Shown here: positions 17,694 to 26,275 of the stretch, piece after piece | How positions within the stretch are numbered: position 1 is the first letter of the stretch | Layout of the letters: every line of letters begins with the position of its first letter | Assembly (NCBI GenBank): GCA_038203025.1 | Contig: JBBREK010000003.1 | Span: 1 to 48,962 of the forward strand | DNA from: UBA11346 sp038203025 | GTDB taxonomy: Bacteria > Planctomycetota > UBA11346 | Direction: 5' to 3' | Length of the DNA: 48,962 nucleotides | Program-made: the position numbers and the translations under genes | Notes under the pieces: generated by a model | Databases searched by the model: none | Seen by the model: only the letters and a program-made list of their open reading frames with translations | Told to the model about the DNA's origin: nothing

Positions 17694-18293
17694 ATGGCTA
17701 GACCTCCAGTCTGTCGTGACCGCATCCTCGACGCCGCCGAGGAGTTGTTCATCGCCCGCGGCTTCACCGGCGTCTCCATCGCTGACATCGCTAACACCGC
17801 CAGCGTGGGCAAGAGTCTGGTCATGCACCACGGCGGTTCCAAGGCGGCACTGTGGGAAGCGGTCAAGCAGCGGCGCTTCGCCACCTATGCCGAAGGCCAG
17901 CTGGCCATACTGCAAGAACGCCAGCCGACCGCCGCGCTGCTGGTCGAGTCGCTACGCGCCTACTTCGCCTGGCTGCAGGCCAACCCGGGCTTCCTCCGTC
18001 TGATGGCCTGGCGCGACCTGGAGGTCGGCACCGAGCTCAGCGGCCCGGAGGCCGCCCTCCTCGACCTGGCGAGGCAGCGCATGCGCGAGGCCCACGACGC
18101 CGGCTGGTTCGCGCGCGAGATCAATCCCGACCTCGCCCTGTTCGCCATCTTCGCCATGCTGGAAGCCTGGTTCCTGAGCGGCAAGCGCGCCAGCTTCCAC
18201 GGCCGCTCCGATACCACCGCCGACCACGCCTATCTCGACAACGTCATGGCGCTGCTGCGCCACGGGCTGATCGCCCGACCGGAGCCGCTATGA
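17694..18293 (+). CDS. TetR-family regulator of the adjacent RND pump
   Basis: The 199-residue protein has the TetR N-terminal DNA-binding domain: RDRILDAAEELFIARGFTGVSIADIA with the helix-turn-helix around 27-46 (TGVSIADIANTASVGKSLVM). The rest is the variable helical ligand and dimer domain. The perfect palindrome directly upstream is its likely operator. Its stop codon overlaps the ATG of the membrane-fusion gene (ATGA), so it is the first gene of the pump operon and probably represses it together with itself. The inducer is unknown. Confidence 0.9.
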   Translation: MARPPVCRDRILDAAEELFIARGFTGVSIADIANTASVGKSLVMHHGGSKAALWEAVKQRRFATYAEGQLAILQERQPTAALLVESLRAYFAWLQANPGFLRLMAWRDLEVGTELSGPEAALLDLARQRMREAHDAGWFAREINPDLALFAIFAMLEAWFLSGKRASFHGRSDTTADHAYLDNVMALLRHGLIARPEPL

Positions 18294-19360
18294 ACCGCAT
18301 CCCCGTCTTCGCCGCCCTCGCGCTGCTCGCCGCCTGCACCGCCGCCCCGGTCAAGCCACCGGAACCGCCGCTGGTCGGCACGCTAGCGGCCCAGCCGGCC
18401 GGCGGCCTGGTGCCGGTGGTCAGCTATGTCGGCACCCTGGCGGGCGACGTCGAGGTCGACCTGGCCTTCAAGACGGGCGGGCACATCGCCGCCATCGGTC
18501 CCGAGGCCGGTCGCGACTGGCGCGAGGGAGACACGGTGGCGGCCGGCACGGTGCTGGCCCGCCTGGATCCCGCCGAACTGGTCGAGACGGTGCACGCCGC
18601 CCAGGCGCGGGCGAGCAACGACGCCGGCCTGCACGACCGCGGCGTGAAGCTGATGGCCGACCGCCTGATCAGCCAACAGGACCTCGACAAACTGGCGGCG
18701 GCAAAGGACGCCAGCGCCGCCGACCTGCGCCGCTCCCAGGCCGGCCTGGCCGAGGCGGTGATCAGCGCCCCCTTCGCCGGCACCGTGCTGCGGCGTGGCG
18801 CCCGCGGCGGCGAAAACGCCGCTGATGGGCAGATGGTGCTGCGCCTGGCCGACCTCTCGCGCATGAGCGTCGAGCTGGGCGTGCCCGAGCAGGTGGTCGG
18901 ACGGCTGAAGCCAGGTCAGGACCTTGCCCTCAGCCTGCCCGCCTTCCCTGGCCAAGCCTTCGCCGGCGCGGTCAGCGAGGTCGGCGCGTCGGCATCCAGC
19001 AGCTCGCGCCTGTTCCGCGTCCGCATCGCGGTGGCCAACCCCGACGGCCGGTTGCGCCCAGGCATGAGCGCCACCGTCGCCATACCCGGCGACCTGCCAC
19101 CGCCCGGTGCCGTCACCGTGCCGCTCTCCGCGCTGCTCTCCGATACCGAGGGGCGCAACTTCCAGGTCATGGTCGTAAACGATGGAATCGCGCGGGCCAA
19201 GCCAGTGACCGTGGTCGACGTCATCGGCAGCGCTGCGGTGGTCAGCGTTGGGCTGACCGTCGGCGAGAGTGTGGTGGTTGCCGGCGCCGGACTGTGCGCC
19301 GATGGCCAACGGGTAACCGCCCGCCCGCACGACCCCGACGCGCTGTACCGGAGGCCCTGA
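18290..19360 (+). CDS. RND efflux periplasmic adaptor (HlyD-type lipoprotein)
   Basis: Membrane-fusion protein of 356 residues. The signal FAALALLAAC has a clear lipobox with Cys16, so it should be lipid-anchored in the periplasm. It has the two half-lipoyl segments (GGHIAAIGPEAGRDWREGD and EAVISAPFAGTVLRRGARGG), a short helical hairpin between them (about 100-145) and a beta-barrel domain with RLRPGMSATVAIPG. It links the inner-membrane pump encoded next to an outer-membrane channel that is not in the window. The ATG overlaps the tetR stop; the pump gene starts one base after its stop. Confidence 0.9.
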   Translation: MNRIPVFAALALLAACTAAPVKPPEPPLVGTLAAQPAGGLVPVVSYVGTLAGDVEVDLAFKTGGHIAAIGPEAGRDWREGDTVAAGTVLARLDPAELVETVHAAQARASNDAGLHDRGVKLMADRLISQQDLDKLAAAKDASAADLRRSQAGLAEAVISAPFAGTVLRRGARGGENAADGQMVLRLADLSRMSVELGVPEQVVGRLKPGQDLALSLPAFPGQAFAGAVSEVGASASSSSRLFRVRIAVANPDGRLRPGMSATVAIPGDLPPPGAVTVPLSALLSDTEGRNFQVMVVNDGIARAKPVTVVDVIGSAAVVSVGLTVGESVVVAGAGLCADGQRVTARPHDPDALYRRP

Positions 19361-19361
19361 C

Positions 19362-22300
19362 ATGGATCACGGCGTCCCGCCCGGAGCCGGCGGCCTCGGC
19401 CGCTACCTCACCACCTACCGCGGGATCGGTTGGCTGGTGCTTATCGGCCTGCTCTCCTGGGGCGCGCTGGCCTACCACCGCCTGGCCCAGCAGGAGGACC
19501 CCGAGTTTCCCGAGCGCACCGCCCAGCTGGTGACGGTGTGGCCGGGCGCCACCGCCACGCAGATCGAGGACCTGGTGACCAGGCCGCTGGAAGACGCGCT
19601 GGGTGGCAACGCCTGCGTCGAAGAGCTGAGCAGCGAGTCGCGGGTCGGCGTGTCGATCGTGCGCATTCTGCAGCGCTACGCCGCCCAGCCTGCCATCGAC
19701 CAGCAGTGGGACGACCTGCGCGCCCGCCTCGCCCACGTCGACCTGCCCAACGGCAGTCACCAACCGGAACTCGACACCGACTTCGGCAAGGTCTCGACCC
19801 TGCTGCTGGCGGTGGCCTCCGACCCTATGCCCCAGGGCGAGGCGGCGGCGCGGGCGGCTGCGATCCGCAACCGCCTAGCGACGCTGCGCGGCGGAGCCGG
19901 CGGCGCCGGCCGGGCCTGCGTCGTCGGGCTGTTCCCGTCCGAGCTGGGCGCCGAGCTGCGGCGTGACCTTGCCGGGCGCTTCTCCGAAGCGCTGATCGCT
20001 TCCGACCTGGGCAGCGATTGCCACGTGCTGCATGCCGACGGATTTTCGCTGGGCGACTTCGCCACCACCGCGACGCGCGAGCAACTGGACACGATGCTGG
20101 CACGCTACGTCCGCTCGATCGCCGCCGACAGCCTGCTGCATCCCGACGTGCCGTTGCCTTTACTGCTGGTCGGCGACGAGGACCCCCTGTCGGCGCTGCG
20201 CGCCATGGCCCTGCCAGCGCACGGCTTCCGCTCGCTGGAGCTGGCCGCCGAGTCGCTGGAGCGGCGGCTGCGCATCCTGGCCGGCGTCGGCCGGGTGACG
20301 CGTATCGGCGCGGTCCCCGAGCAGATCACCATCTCGGTGTCCAACGAGGCCCTGGTCGGCCGACACATCACTCCGCAACTGGCCCAGGCGGCGATCGAGC
20401 GGCGCAACGCCATCGTCCCAGGCGGCCAGCTGCGCGTCGAGGGTCACCGCTACCCGGTGCGCGTCCGCGGCCAGTTCACCGGCGAACGTGACATCGCCGA
20501 TACCATCGTCGATACCGCCGGCGGCCAGGCGGTGTACCTGCGCGACCTCTTCGAAGTGCGGCGCGGCTACCGTGACCCCCTCGGCTACCGCGCCGAGCTG
20601 CTGGTGCGCGACGGCGACCGGCTAGAGCAGCGACGCTCGGTGATGCTCAGCGTCGAGATGCGGCCCGGCGCGGTTATCGCCAACTTCGCCACGGCGGTGC
20701 GCGGCGAGCTGGCACGCGCCGACCTCGGCCTGCCCGACGGCATGCGCGTCAGCGTGGTCAGCGACCAGCCACGCTCGGTGGCGACGCGCATCGGCACCTT
20801 CGCCATCTGTTTCGCCGAGGCGGTGCTGATCGTCATCGCGGTCAGCCTGGCGCTGATGGACTGGCGCTCGGCGTTGGTCGTCGCCACCGCCATCCCGCTG
20901 TCGGTCGCCTTCACCCTTGCTGGCTTCTCGGTGCTGGGCATCCCGCTGCACCAGATCTCCATCGCATCGCTGATCATCGCCCTCGGCCTGCTCGTCGACT
21001 TCCCGGTGGTCGCCACCGACGGCATCAATCGCGCCATCGCTGAGGGTCATCCGCGCACCACCGCCGCCTGGCTGGGGGTGTGGCGGCTGCGCCGCCCGAT
21101 GCTCTACGGCACGCTGATCAACATCGTCGCCTTCCTGCCCCTGGCCCTGCTGCCAGAAGAGAAGGGCGCTTTCATCCTCGCCCTGCCCATCGGCGTCAGC
21201 CTGGCCCTGGCCGGCGCCCTGTTCATCGCCCTGGCCCTTACCCCGCTGGTCGGAGCCCACATTCTGGCCGGCCAGAAGGGCCTCGACGAGGGTGGCGAAC
21301 CCCGCCGCCTCCCCCCCTTCTCGTGGATCGACCACGGGCTCGCCGCGCTGATCCCACGCTATCGCCAGTTGCTCGACCACGCCCTCGACCGGCCCTTCAC
21401 CACCCTCGGCGTCGCCTACGGCCTGCTCGCAGCTAGCGCCCTGCTGGTGCCGTTCTTCGGCCAGCAGTTCTTCCCGCCAGCCGAACGCGACCAGATCGTC
21501 ATCGACATCAACCTGCCCGAGCCGGCCGCCGCCGGCAGCACCGAGCGCACCGCCCGCGCCGTACAGGCCATCGTCGCGCGCCACCCAGAGGTGATCGGCG
21601 GGGCGCTGTTCCTCGGCGGCACTGCGCCGCGCTTCTACTACAACATCCAGCCACAAGTGCCCAACGATGGCACCGCCCAGATGCTGCTGAACACCGCCAC
21701 GATGCAGGGCGTGCCGGCCCTGGTCGCCAGCCTGCGCGACGCGGTGGCTCGCGAGGTGCCAGCGGCGCGGGTGGTGGCGCGTCGGCTGGAGCAGGGCCCG
21801 CCGGTCGATCCGCCGGTGCAGCTGCGCATCACCGGCACCGATCTGCCGACCCTGCGCCGCCTCGGCGACCGCGTCGCCCAGGCCCTGCGCGACGCTGGCG
21901 CCGACCGCGTCCACGACGATCTCGGCCGGCAGATGGTCAACTTGACCATCGCCGTCGACCAGGACCGCGCCGCCCTGCTGGGCGTCGACAACGCCTCAGC
22001 CGGACTGGTCATCGCCGCAGCCTTCCAGGGCATTCCGATCACCGACCTGCGTGAGGGCGACCACCTCGTGCCGGTAGTGGTGCGACTGCGCGAGGTCGAG
22101 CGCACCGAGGCCGATCGGGTGCGCTCACTCTACGTCACCACCACGCGCGGCGACCGCCTGCCGCTGTCGGCAGTGGCCGACCTGCGCCTGGAGCCCGACT
22201 GGCCGGTGATCCGCCGCTTCGACCGCCGCCGCAGCATCACCATCGCCGGCTATCCGCCCCCTGGCGGCCTAGCCATCCCGGTGGTGGCGGCGGCCAAGCC

Positions 22301-22871
22301 GGCCATCGACGCCATCGCCCTGCCGCCCGGCTACACCATCGCCGTCGACGGTGAGGCCAAGGAGATGCACGCCTCACAGAGCGAGATGGGCGGCATCATG
22401 GGCATCAGTCTGGCGCTGATCTTCCTGCTGCTGGTGATGCAGTTCCGCTCGGTGGCCAAGGCCGGGGCGGTGATGGCGACGGTGCCGCTGGCGCTGATTG
22501 GCGCCTTCGTCGGCCTGGCCCTGTTCGGTGCCAGCCTCGGATTCATGGCCATGCTCGCCATCGTCAGCCTGGCCGGCGTGGTGGTCAGCCACATCATCGT
22601 GCTGAGCGACTACATCGAGGAGGCGCGCGAATCCGGCCTCGACCTGCGCGCCGCCCTGCTGCGTGCCGGGGCAGCGCGCATGCGCCCGGTGCTGGTCACC
22701 GTCCTGGCGACAGTCCTCGGCCTGATTCCGCTGGCGGTGCGCGGCGGCGAGCTGTGGCAGCCGCTGGCCGCCGTGCACATCGTCGGCCTACTGGCCGGCA
22801 CCACCCTGACCCTGGTGGTGCTGCCAGTGATCTACTGGGTGATGGCGACGCGACTGAAGTGGATCGCGTGA
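19362..22871 (+). CDS. RND-family efflux pump permease
   Basis: Proton-driven inner-membrane pump of 1169 residues, longer than AcrB (1049). It has the RND order: a first membrane helix near 22-38, a large periplasmic domain with the early TVWPGATATQIEDLVTRPLE, a helix block including IAVSLALMDWRSALVVATAIPLSV and an Asp-containing helix 4 (SIASLIIALGLLVDFPVVATDGI), a second periplasmic domain, and a final block containing GISLALIFLLLVMQF and MAMLAIVSLAGVVVSHIIVL. With tetR and the adaptor it forms a regulated efflux operon; no outer-membrane factor follows. It belongs to the broad HAE-1-like set with LxQQEDPEFP near the start. Substrate unknown. Confidence 0.92.
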   Translation: MDHGVPPGAGGLGRYLTTYRGIGWLVLIGLLSWGALAYHRLAQQEDPEFPERTAQLVTVWPGATATQIEDLVTRPLEDALGGNACVEELSSESRVGVSIVRILQRYAAQPAIDQQWDDLRARLAHVDLPNGSHQPELDTDFGKVSTLLLAVASDPMPQGEAAARAAAIRNRLATLRGGAGGAGRACVVGLFPSELGAELRRDLAGRFSEALIASDLGSDCHVLHADGFSLGDFATTATREQLDTMLARYVRSIAADSLLHPDVPLPLLLVGDEDPLSALRAMALPAHGFRSLELAAESLERRLRILAGVGRVTRIGAVPEQITISVSNEALVGRHITPQLAQAAIERRNAIVPGGQLRVEGHRYPVRVRGQFTGERDIADTIVDTAGGQAVYLRDLFEVRRGYRDPLGYRAELLVRDGDRLEQRRSVMLSVEMRPGAVIANFATAVRGELARADLGLPDGMRVSVVSDQPRSVATRIGTFAICFAEAVLIVIAVSLALMDWRSALVVATAIPLSVAFTLAGFSVLGIPLHQISIASLIIALGLLVDFPVVATDGINRAIAEGHPRTTAAWLGVWRLRRPMLYGTLINIVAFLPLALLPEEKGAFILALPIGVSLALAGALFIALALTPLVGAHILAGQKGLDEGGEPRRLPPFSWIDHGLAALIPRYRQLLDHALDRPFTTLGVAYGLLAASALLVPFFGQQFFPPAERDQIVIDINLPEPAAAGSTERTARAVQAIVARHPEVIGGALFLGGTAPRFYYNIQPQVPNDGTAQMLLNTATMQGVPALVASLRDAVAREVPAARVVARRLEQGPPVDPPVQLRITGTDLPTLRRLGDRVAQALRDAGADRVHDDLGRQMVNLTIAVDQDRAALLGVDNASAGLVIAAAFQGIPITDLREGDHLVPVVVRLREVERTEADRVRSLYVTTTRGDRLPLSAVADLRLEPDWPVIRRFDRRRSITIAGYPPPGGLAIPVVAAAKPAIDAIALPPGYTIAVDGEAKEMHASQSEMGGIMGISLALIFLLLVMQFRSVAKAGAVMATVPLALIGAFVGLALFGASLGFMAMLAIVSLAGVVVSHIIVLSDYIEEARESGLDLRAALLRAGAARMRPVLVTVLATVLGLIPLAVRGGELWQPLAAVHIVGLLAGTTLTLVVLPVIYWVMATRLKWIA

Positions 22872-22927
22872 ATCAATCCAGGTCGTAACGGCTCAGACGG
22901 GGCCCCGTCGCGCAGCGATGGGGCGGG

Positions 22928-23058
22928 CGCCGAGCTGCGGTGGCAGCATACAATCGGCGTAGCCGAGGCCGCCACGGTTTCTGAGCGGAGCGAGGATACC
23001 GAGCTGCGACAAAGCCCGTGGGGGTAGGCCCGCACGGCCGCCGGGGGCGAAGCTCCTG
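22928..23058. repeat. Hairpin-rich intergenic repeat, copy B (degenerate)
   Basis: It lies between the convergent RND pump and prfB genes. It aligns with copies A and C over its length but has diverged. In the first stem the inner pair is CGGC/GCCG instead of GGGC/GCCC, so a base pair has been exchanged on both sides. The outer arms are GTGGC and GCCAC. The second stem is mostly lost. It may serve as a terminator region; no gene is present in 22872-23063. Confidence 0.65.
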
Positions 23059-23063
23059 AGCAG

Positions 23064-24212
23064 TCAGTCCGCGTCCTTGATCGCCGCCTTGCGGTCGGGC
23101 CGCCCGGCGATGACCCAGCGCAGGTAGGCGTCGAGGAAGGGCTGCAGTTCGCCGTCGAGGACGGCCTGGATCTGGCCGGTCTCGTGGCCGGTGCGCAGGT
23201 CCTTCACCATCTGGTAGGGCATCAACACGTAGGAGCGGATCTGGTAGCCCCAGCCGATCGTGCCGCGCTCGCCACCCAGGGCCTTCAACTCATCGAGACG
23301 CTCCGACTCCTTGAGCTGCTGCAGGCGGGCCGCCAGCATCTTCATCGCCGAGCCGCGGTTGGATATCTGGCTGCGCTCGGCCTGGCAGGCCACCACCACG
23401 CCGGTGGGGACGTGGGTGATGCGCACCGCCGAGTCGGTCTTGTTGACGTGCTGGCCACCGGCGCCGCCGGCGCGGTAGGTGTCGATGCGCAGATCCTTCT
23501 CGTCGATATCGATGTCGCCGACATCGTCGAGTTCGGGCGTCACCTCGACGGCGGTGAAGCTGGTCTGACGGCGGGCATTGGCGTCAAAGGGGCTAATGCG
23601 CACCAGGCGGTGCGTGCCCATCTCGCACTTCATGTAGCCGTAGCAACTCTCGCCGCTGATGCGCAGGGTGCAGCCCTTGATGCCGGCGCCTTCGCCGGGC
23701 ATCATGTCGAGAACTTCCATCTTCCAGCCTACCGCATTGCAGTGCGCGGTGTACATGCGGAAGAGCATCTCGCCCCAGTCCTGGCTTTCCGTGCCGCCGG
23801 CTCCCGGGGTGATGCGCAGGAAGACGTTGCAGGCGTCGTACTTGCCGCCCAGGGCCAGCTTCAGCTCCAGCGCCTCGTAGGCAGCGAGCAGCCGGGCATG
23901 GTCGGCATCGACCTGGGCGATGGTCGGCTGGTCGTTCTCTGATTCGGCCATCTCCAGCAGCTCCAGGCTGTCCTTGACCGCCTGGCGCATCTCCAGGCAC
24001 GGTTGAGACACCGACCTGGTGGTCTTCAGCTCTTGGAGGTGCACCTGGGCGCGGGCCTGGTCGTTCCAGAAGTCGGCCTCGCTCATGCGGGCCTCCAGCC
24101 TGGCAATCAGCTGCAGCTTGGCGTCCAGTGACACCACGCCGGCGAATTTCTCCACCTTCTGCTGCAGTTCGAGATAACGGTCGCGAAGCTCACCCATGGG
24201 GGGCGGGAGCAT
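23064..24212 (-). CDS. prfB: Peptide chain release factor 2
   Basis: Recognises UGA and UAA stop codons and triggers peptide release. The product (382 residues from the first ATG) has the PCRF domain (GAGGTESQDWGEML, about 137-150), the RF2 tripeptide SPF at 207-209 in VRISPFDANARRQTSF, and the catalytic GGQ at 252-254 in YRAGGAGGQHVNKTDS. The frame is continuous through the region where E. coli prfB needs a programmed +1 frameshift, so this gene lacks that autoregulation. A second ATG at 24197 (MGELRDRYLEL) is an equally plausible start; neither has a strong Shine-Dalgarno. It faces the RND pump gene convergently. Confidence 0.95.
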   Translation of the reverse strand: MLPPPMGELRDRYLELQQKVEKFAGVVSLDAKLQLIARLEARMSEADFWNDQARAQVHLQELKTTRSVSQPCLEMRQAVKDSLELLEMAESENDQPTIAQVDADHARLLAAYEALELKLALGGKYDACNVFLRITPGAGGTESQDWGEMLFRMYTAHCNAVGWKMEVLDMMPGEGAGIKGCTLRISGESCYGYMKCEMGTHRLVRISPFDANARRQTSFTAVEVTPELDDVGDIDIDEKDLRIDTYRAGGAGGQHVNKTDSAVRITHVPTGVVVACQAERSQISNRGSAMKMLAARLQQLKESERLDELKALGGERGTIGWGYQIRSYVLMPYQMVKDLRTGHETGQIQAVLDGELQPFLDAYLRWVIAGRPDRKAAIKDAD

Positions 24213-24260
24213 CGTGCAATCCCGGCACGGGCAAGCGGGGGTCGGTAGACGCGGAGCCGA

Positions 24261-25328
24261 TCAGCCGCCACGGCGGGCGGCCACCGCAGCGGCGAGGCCG
24301 CGCAGCACCGGTACCGTGTCGTCCCAGGCCAGGCAGGCGTCGGTGATCGACTGGCCGTGGACCAGCTCGGCCGGGGCGCCGCGGCTGGGTGCGTTCTGCC
24401 GGCCGCCGACCAAGTGGCTCTCGATCATCACGCCGATGATGCCGCGTTCGCCGGCGCGCAGCTGGTCGGCCACCGCCGCACCGACCACGGTCTGCCGGCG
24501 GTGGTCCTTGGCGCTATTGCCATGGCTGCAGTCGATCATCACCCGGTCCGGCAGGCCGGCCGCGGTCAGCGCGGCGGTGGCTTTGACGACGTCGGCCGAG
24601 GCATAGTTGGGGCCGCTGGCGGCGCCGCGCAAGATGACGTGGGTGTCGGGATTGCCGCGCGTGGCGACGATCGCTGCGACCCCCTGCTTGGTCACCGAGA
24701 GGAAGCGGTGCGGGTGCGCCGCGCTGCGCATCGCGTCGATGGCGATCTGCAGGTTGCCGTCGGTCCCGTTCTTGAAGCCGACCGGCACCGACAGGCCGCT
24801 GGCCAGCTCGCGGTGCACCTGGCTCTCGGTGGTGCGGGCCCCGATCGCTCCCCAGCTGACCAGATCAGCGATGAACTGCGGGGTGATCGGATCGAGAAAC
24901 TCGCAGCCAACCGGCAGACCGAGATCAGCCAGATCGCAGAGCAGCTTGCGCGCCAAGCGCAGGCCCTTGTTGATGTGGAACGACCCGTCGAGGTCAGGAT
25001 CGTTGATCAGACCCTTCCAGCCCACCGTGGTGCGTGGCTTCTCGAAGTAGACGCGCATGACCACGCACAGCTCGCCGGCCAGGGCCTCGGCCAGCGGCTT
25101 GAGCCGGCCGGCGTACTCCAGCGCTGCCGCCGGATCATGGATCGAGCACGGCCCGACCACGACGATGCAGCGGTCGTCCTCGGCGCGCAGGATGCGCATG
25201 ACGGCCTCGCGTCCCTGCGCCACCGTCTCCGAGGCGCGCTCGGAGAGCGGCAGCTCCTCCATGAGGATGGCGGGGGGCAGCAGAGGCGAGAGGCCCTCGA
25301 TGCGCAGGTCGTCAGTGCGGTGCAGCAT
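24261..25328 (-). CDS. aroG: 3-deoxy-7-phosphoheptulonate synthase (DAHP synthase, type I)
   Basis: First step of the shikimate pathway: phosphoenolpyruvate plus erythrose 4-phosphate. The 355-residue length and motifs match the E. coli AroF/G/H group: VVVGPCSIHDP (56-66), MRVYFEKPRTTVGWKGL, INDPDLDGSF, KNGTDGNLQIAIDA, ILRGAASGPNY and MIDCSHGNSAKDH. These contain the metal and substrate ligands (Cys in GPCSIHD, His in CSHGN). Feedback specificity cannot be read. The pathway feeds chorismate, the substrate of MenF in the same window. It lies 48 bp upstream of prfB on the same strand. Confidence 0.95.
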   Translation of the reverse strand: MLHRTDDLRIEGLSPLLPPAILMEELPLSERASETVAQGREAVMRILRAEDDRCIVVVGPCSIHDPAAALEYAGRLKPLAEALAGELCVVMRVYFEKPRTTVGWKGLINDPDLDGSFHINKGLRLARKLLCDLADLGLPVGCEFLDPITPQFIADLVSWGAIGARTTESQVHRELASGLSVPVGFKNGTDGNLQIAIDAMRSAAHPHRFLSVTKQGVAAIVATRGNPDTHVILRGAASGPNYASADVVKATAALTAAGLPDRVMIDCSHGNSAKDHRRQTVVGAAVADQLRAGERGIIGVMIESHLVGGRQNAPSRGAPAELVHGQSITDACLAWDDTVPVLRGLAAAVAARRGG

Positions 25329-25402
25329 GGTCGGAGGGCGGGCATGCTAGGCCCGTCGACAGCCGCGCCAGCACGCCGGTCCATCCGGTGCGCACCTGGG
25401 GT

Positions 25403-25419
25403 CCAGGGCTCAGCCCTGG
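25403..25419. repeat. Short perfect hairpin upstream of the DAHP synthase gene
   Basis: CCAGGGC, a TCA loop and GCCCTGG form a seven-base-pair stem 75 bp before the DAHP synthase start codon. The stretch 25329-25834 holds no gene; it consists of this hairpin and the tandem repeats that follow. Confidence 0.45.
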
Positions 25420-25440
25420 GCGCAGCGCAGCGAGCATCGG

Positions 25441-25827
25441 CCGCCGAGGGGCAGTGGGCGGATATAATGGCGAAGCCATCCGCCCACGGTTTCGGAGCCT
25501 GCGACGAAACCGTGCCCCGACAAAGGCCGGGGGGCACTTCGTCAAAGAGGAGCGTAGCGACGACGGCCGCCGAGCGGCGGTGGGCGGATACAATGGGCGA
25601 AGCCCATCCGCCCACGGTTTCGGAACGCAGTGACGAAACCGTGCCGCGACAAAGGCCGGGGGGCACTTCGTCAAAGAGGAGCGTAGCGACGACGGCCGCC
25701 GAGCAGCGGTGGGCGGATACAATGGGCGAAGCCCATCCGCCCACGGTTTCGGAACGCAGTGACGAAACCGAGCCGCGACAAAGGCCGGGGGGCAGGCCGA
25801 AGGCCGTGGGGGCGCAAGCCCCCAAAC
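25441..25827. repeat. Three tandem copies (C1-C3) of the hairpin-rich intergenic repeat
   Basis: Units start near 25441, 25567 and 25696, giving periods of 126 and 129 bp. Each carries a nested stem (TGGGCGGAT with ATCCGCCCA, inner GGGC-GAA-GCCC), then CGGTTTCG paired with CGAAACCG over a 10-11 nt loop. C3 ends with GGGGGC-GCAA-GCCCCC. C1 has lost one G and one C symmetrically from the inner stem, so pairing is kept. Between units is a linker beginning ACTTCGTCAAAGAGGAGCG. The same unit occurs singly at 1781-1920 and 22928-23058. It is not a CRISPR array: units are long, lack unique spacers and are internally structured. Confidence 0.85.
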
Positions 25828-25834
25828 AAACAGC

Positions 25835-26104
25835 CTAGCGGACGCGGGTGTAGCCGAGCTCCTCGACCTTGGGCATCACCCCGGCCTCCTTGCCATCGAG
25901 GGCGTAGACCTGCACCCGGACGGTGCCGTCGCGGGCGTGTTCCAGGACGACGTTGTCGACGCCCGGCAGGGCCTTCAGGGCCATCTTGTCTTCAGCCGCC
26001 TGGGTGTCGCTGACATCGACCTTCATGTAATTGAGGGCGATGGTGCGGGGCGGACCGCAGGCGGTCAGGGCGAGGGCGCAGGCGAGGATGGCAAAGCGGG
26101 TCAT
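25835..26104 (-). CDS. Small lipoprotein with HMA-like fold lacking CXXC
   Basis: An 89-residue protein with a lipoprotein signal (FAILACALALTAC, Cys16 as the lipidation site) and a Shine-Dalgarno AGGAG in front of the ATG at 26104. The mature part has a beta-alpha-beta-beta-alpha-beta pattern like heavy-metal-associated domains: NYMKVDVSD, a helix AAEDKMALKALPGVDNVVLE, then TVRVQVYALDG and a last helix ending in ELGYTRVR. The CXXC metal site of that family is absent. The fold is inferred by eye. It is read divergently from the small protein at 26276. Confidence 0.7.
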   Translation of the reverse strand: MTRFAILACALALTACGPPRTIALNYMKVDVSDTQAAEDKMALKALPGVDNVVLEHARDGTVRVQVYALDGKEAGVMPKVEELGYTRVR

Positions 26105-26195
26105 GCGTGGACTCCTGGACGGCGTCGTATGCCCTTCCCTCCGGATCGCCACAGGCGGGCCGGGGGCGCGACGAAACGAGATCGCCGGTAGGCAA

Positions 26196-26212
26196 GTGAT
26201 GATTTCAATCAC
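26196..26212. promoter_or_regulatory. Palindrome GTGAT-N7-ATCAC in a divergent promoter region
   Basis: GTGAT and ATCAC with a seven-base spacer lie between the divergent lipoprotein and small-protein genes, 13 bp before the -35 box of the latter. It could be an operator. The arms are short and the spacing fits neither the CRP nor the FNR pattern. Confidence 0.3.
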
Positions 26213-26224
26213 ACCGATCGTAAC

Positions 26225-26253
26225 TTGTACGGCCCGGGAATCACCCGTATGAT
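26225..26253 (+). promoter_or_regulatory. Sigma-70-like promoter of the small helical protein
   Basis: TTGTAC at 26225-26230 and TATGAT at 26248-26253 are separated by 17 bp. The predicted transcript would start near 26260, just before the Shine-Dalgarno GGAGGG at 26267-26272 and the ATG at 26276. This is the best housekeeping-type promoter seen in the window. Confidence 0.7.
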
Positions 26254-26275
26254 GGTGGAAGTAGCGGAGGGAAAC

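Noticed and set aside
15389..17701. A 770-codon plus-strand open frame across pfk and ppk2
   Set aside because: Antisense to two certain enzymes; it also has no recognisable domain.
24110..24212. Programmed +1 frameshift in prfB
   Set aside because: The N-terminal coding sequence is continuous with the rest of RF2 in one frame, and no in-frame TGA is present.
25441..25827. CRISPR-like array
   Set aside because: Units are 126-129 bp, nearly identical along their full length and internally self-complementary, with no unique spacers and no cas genes nearby.
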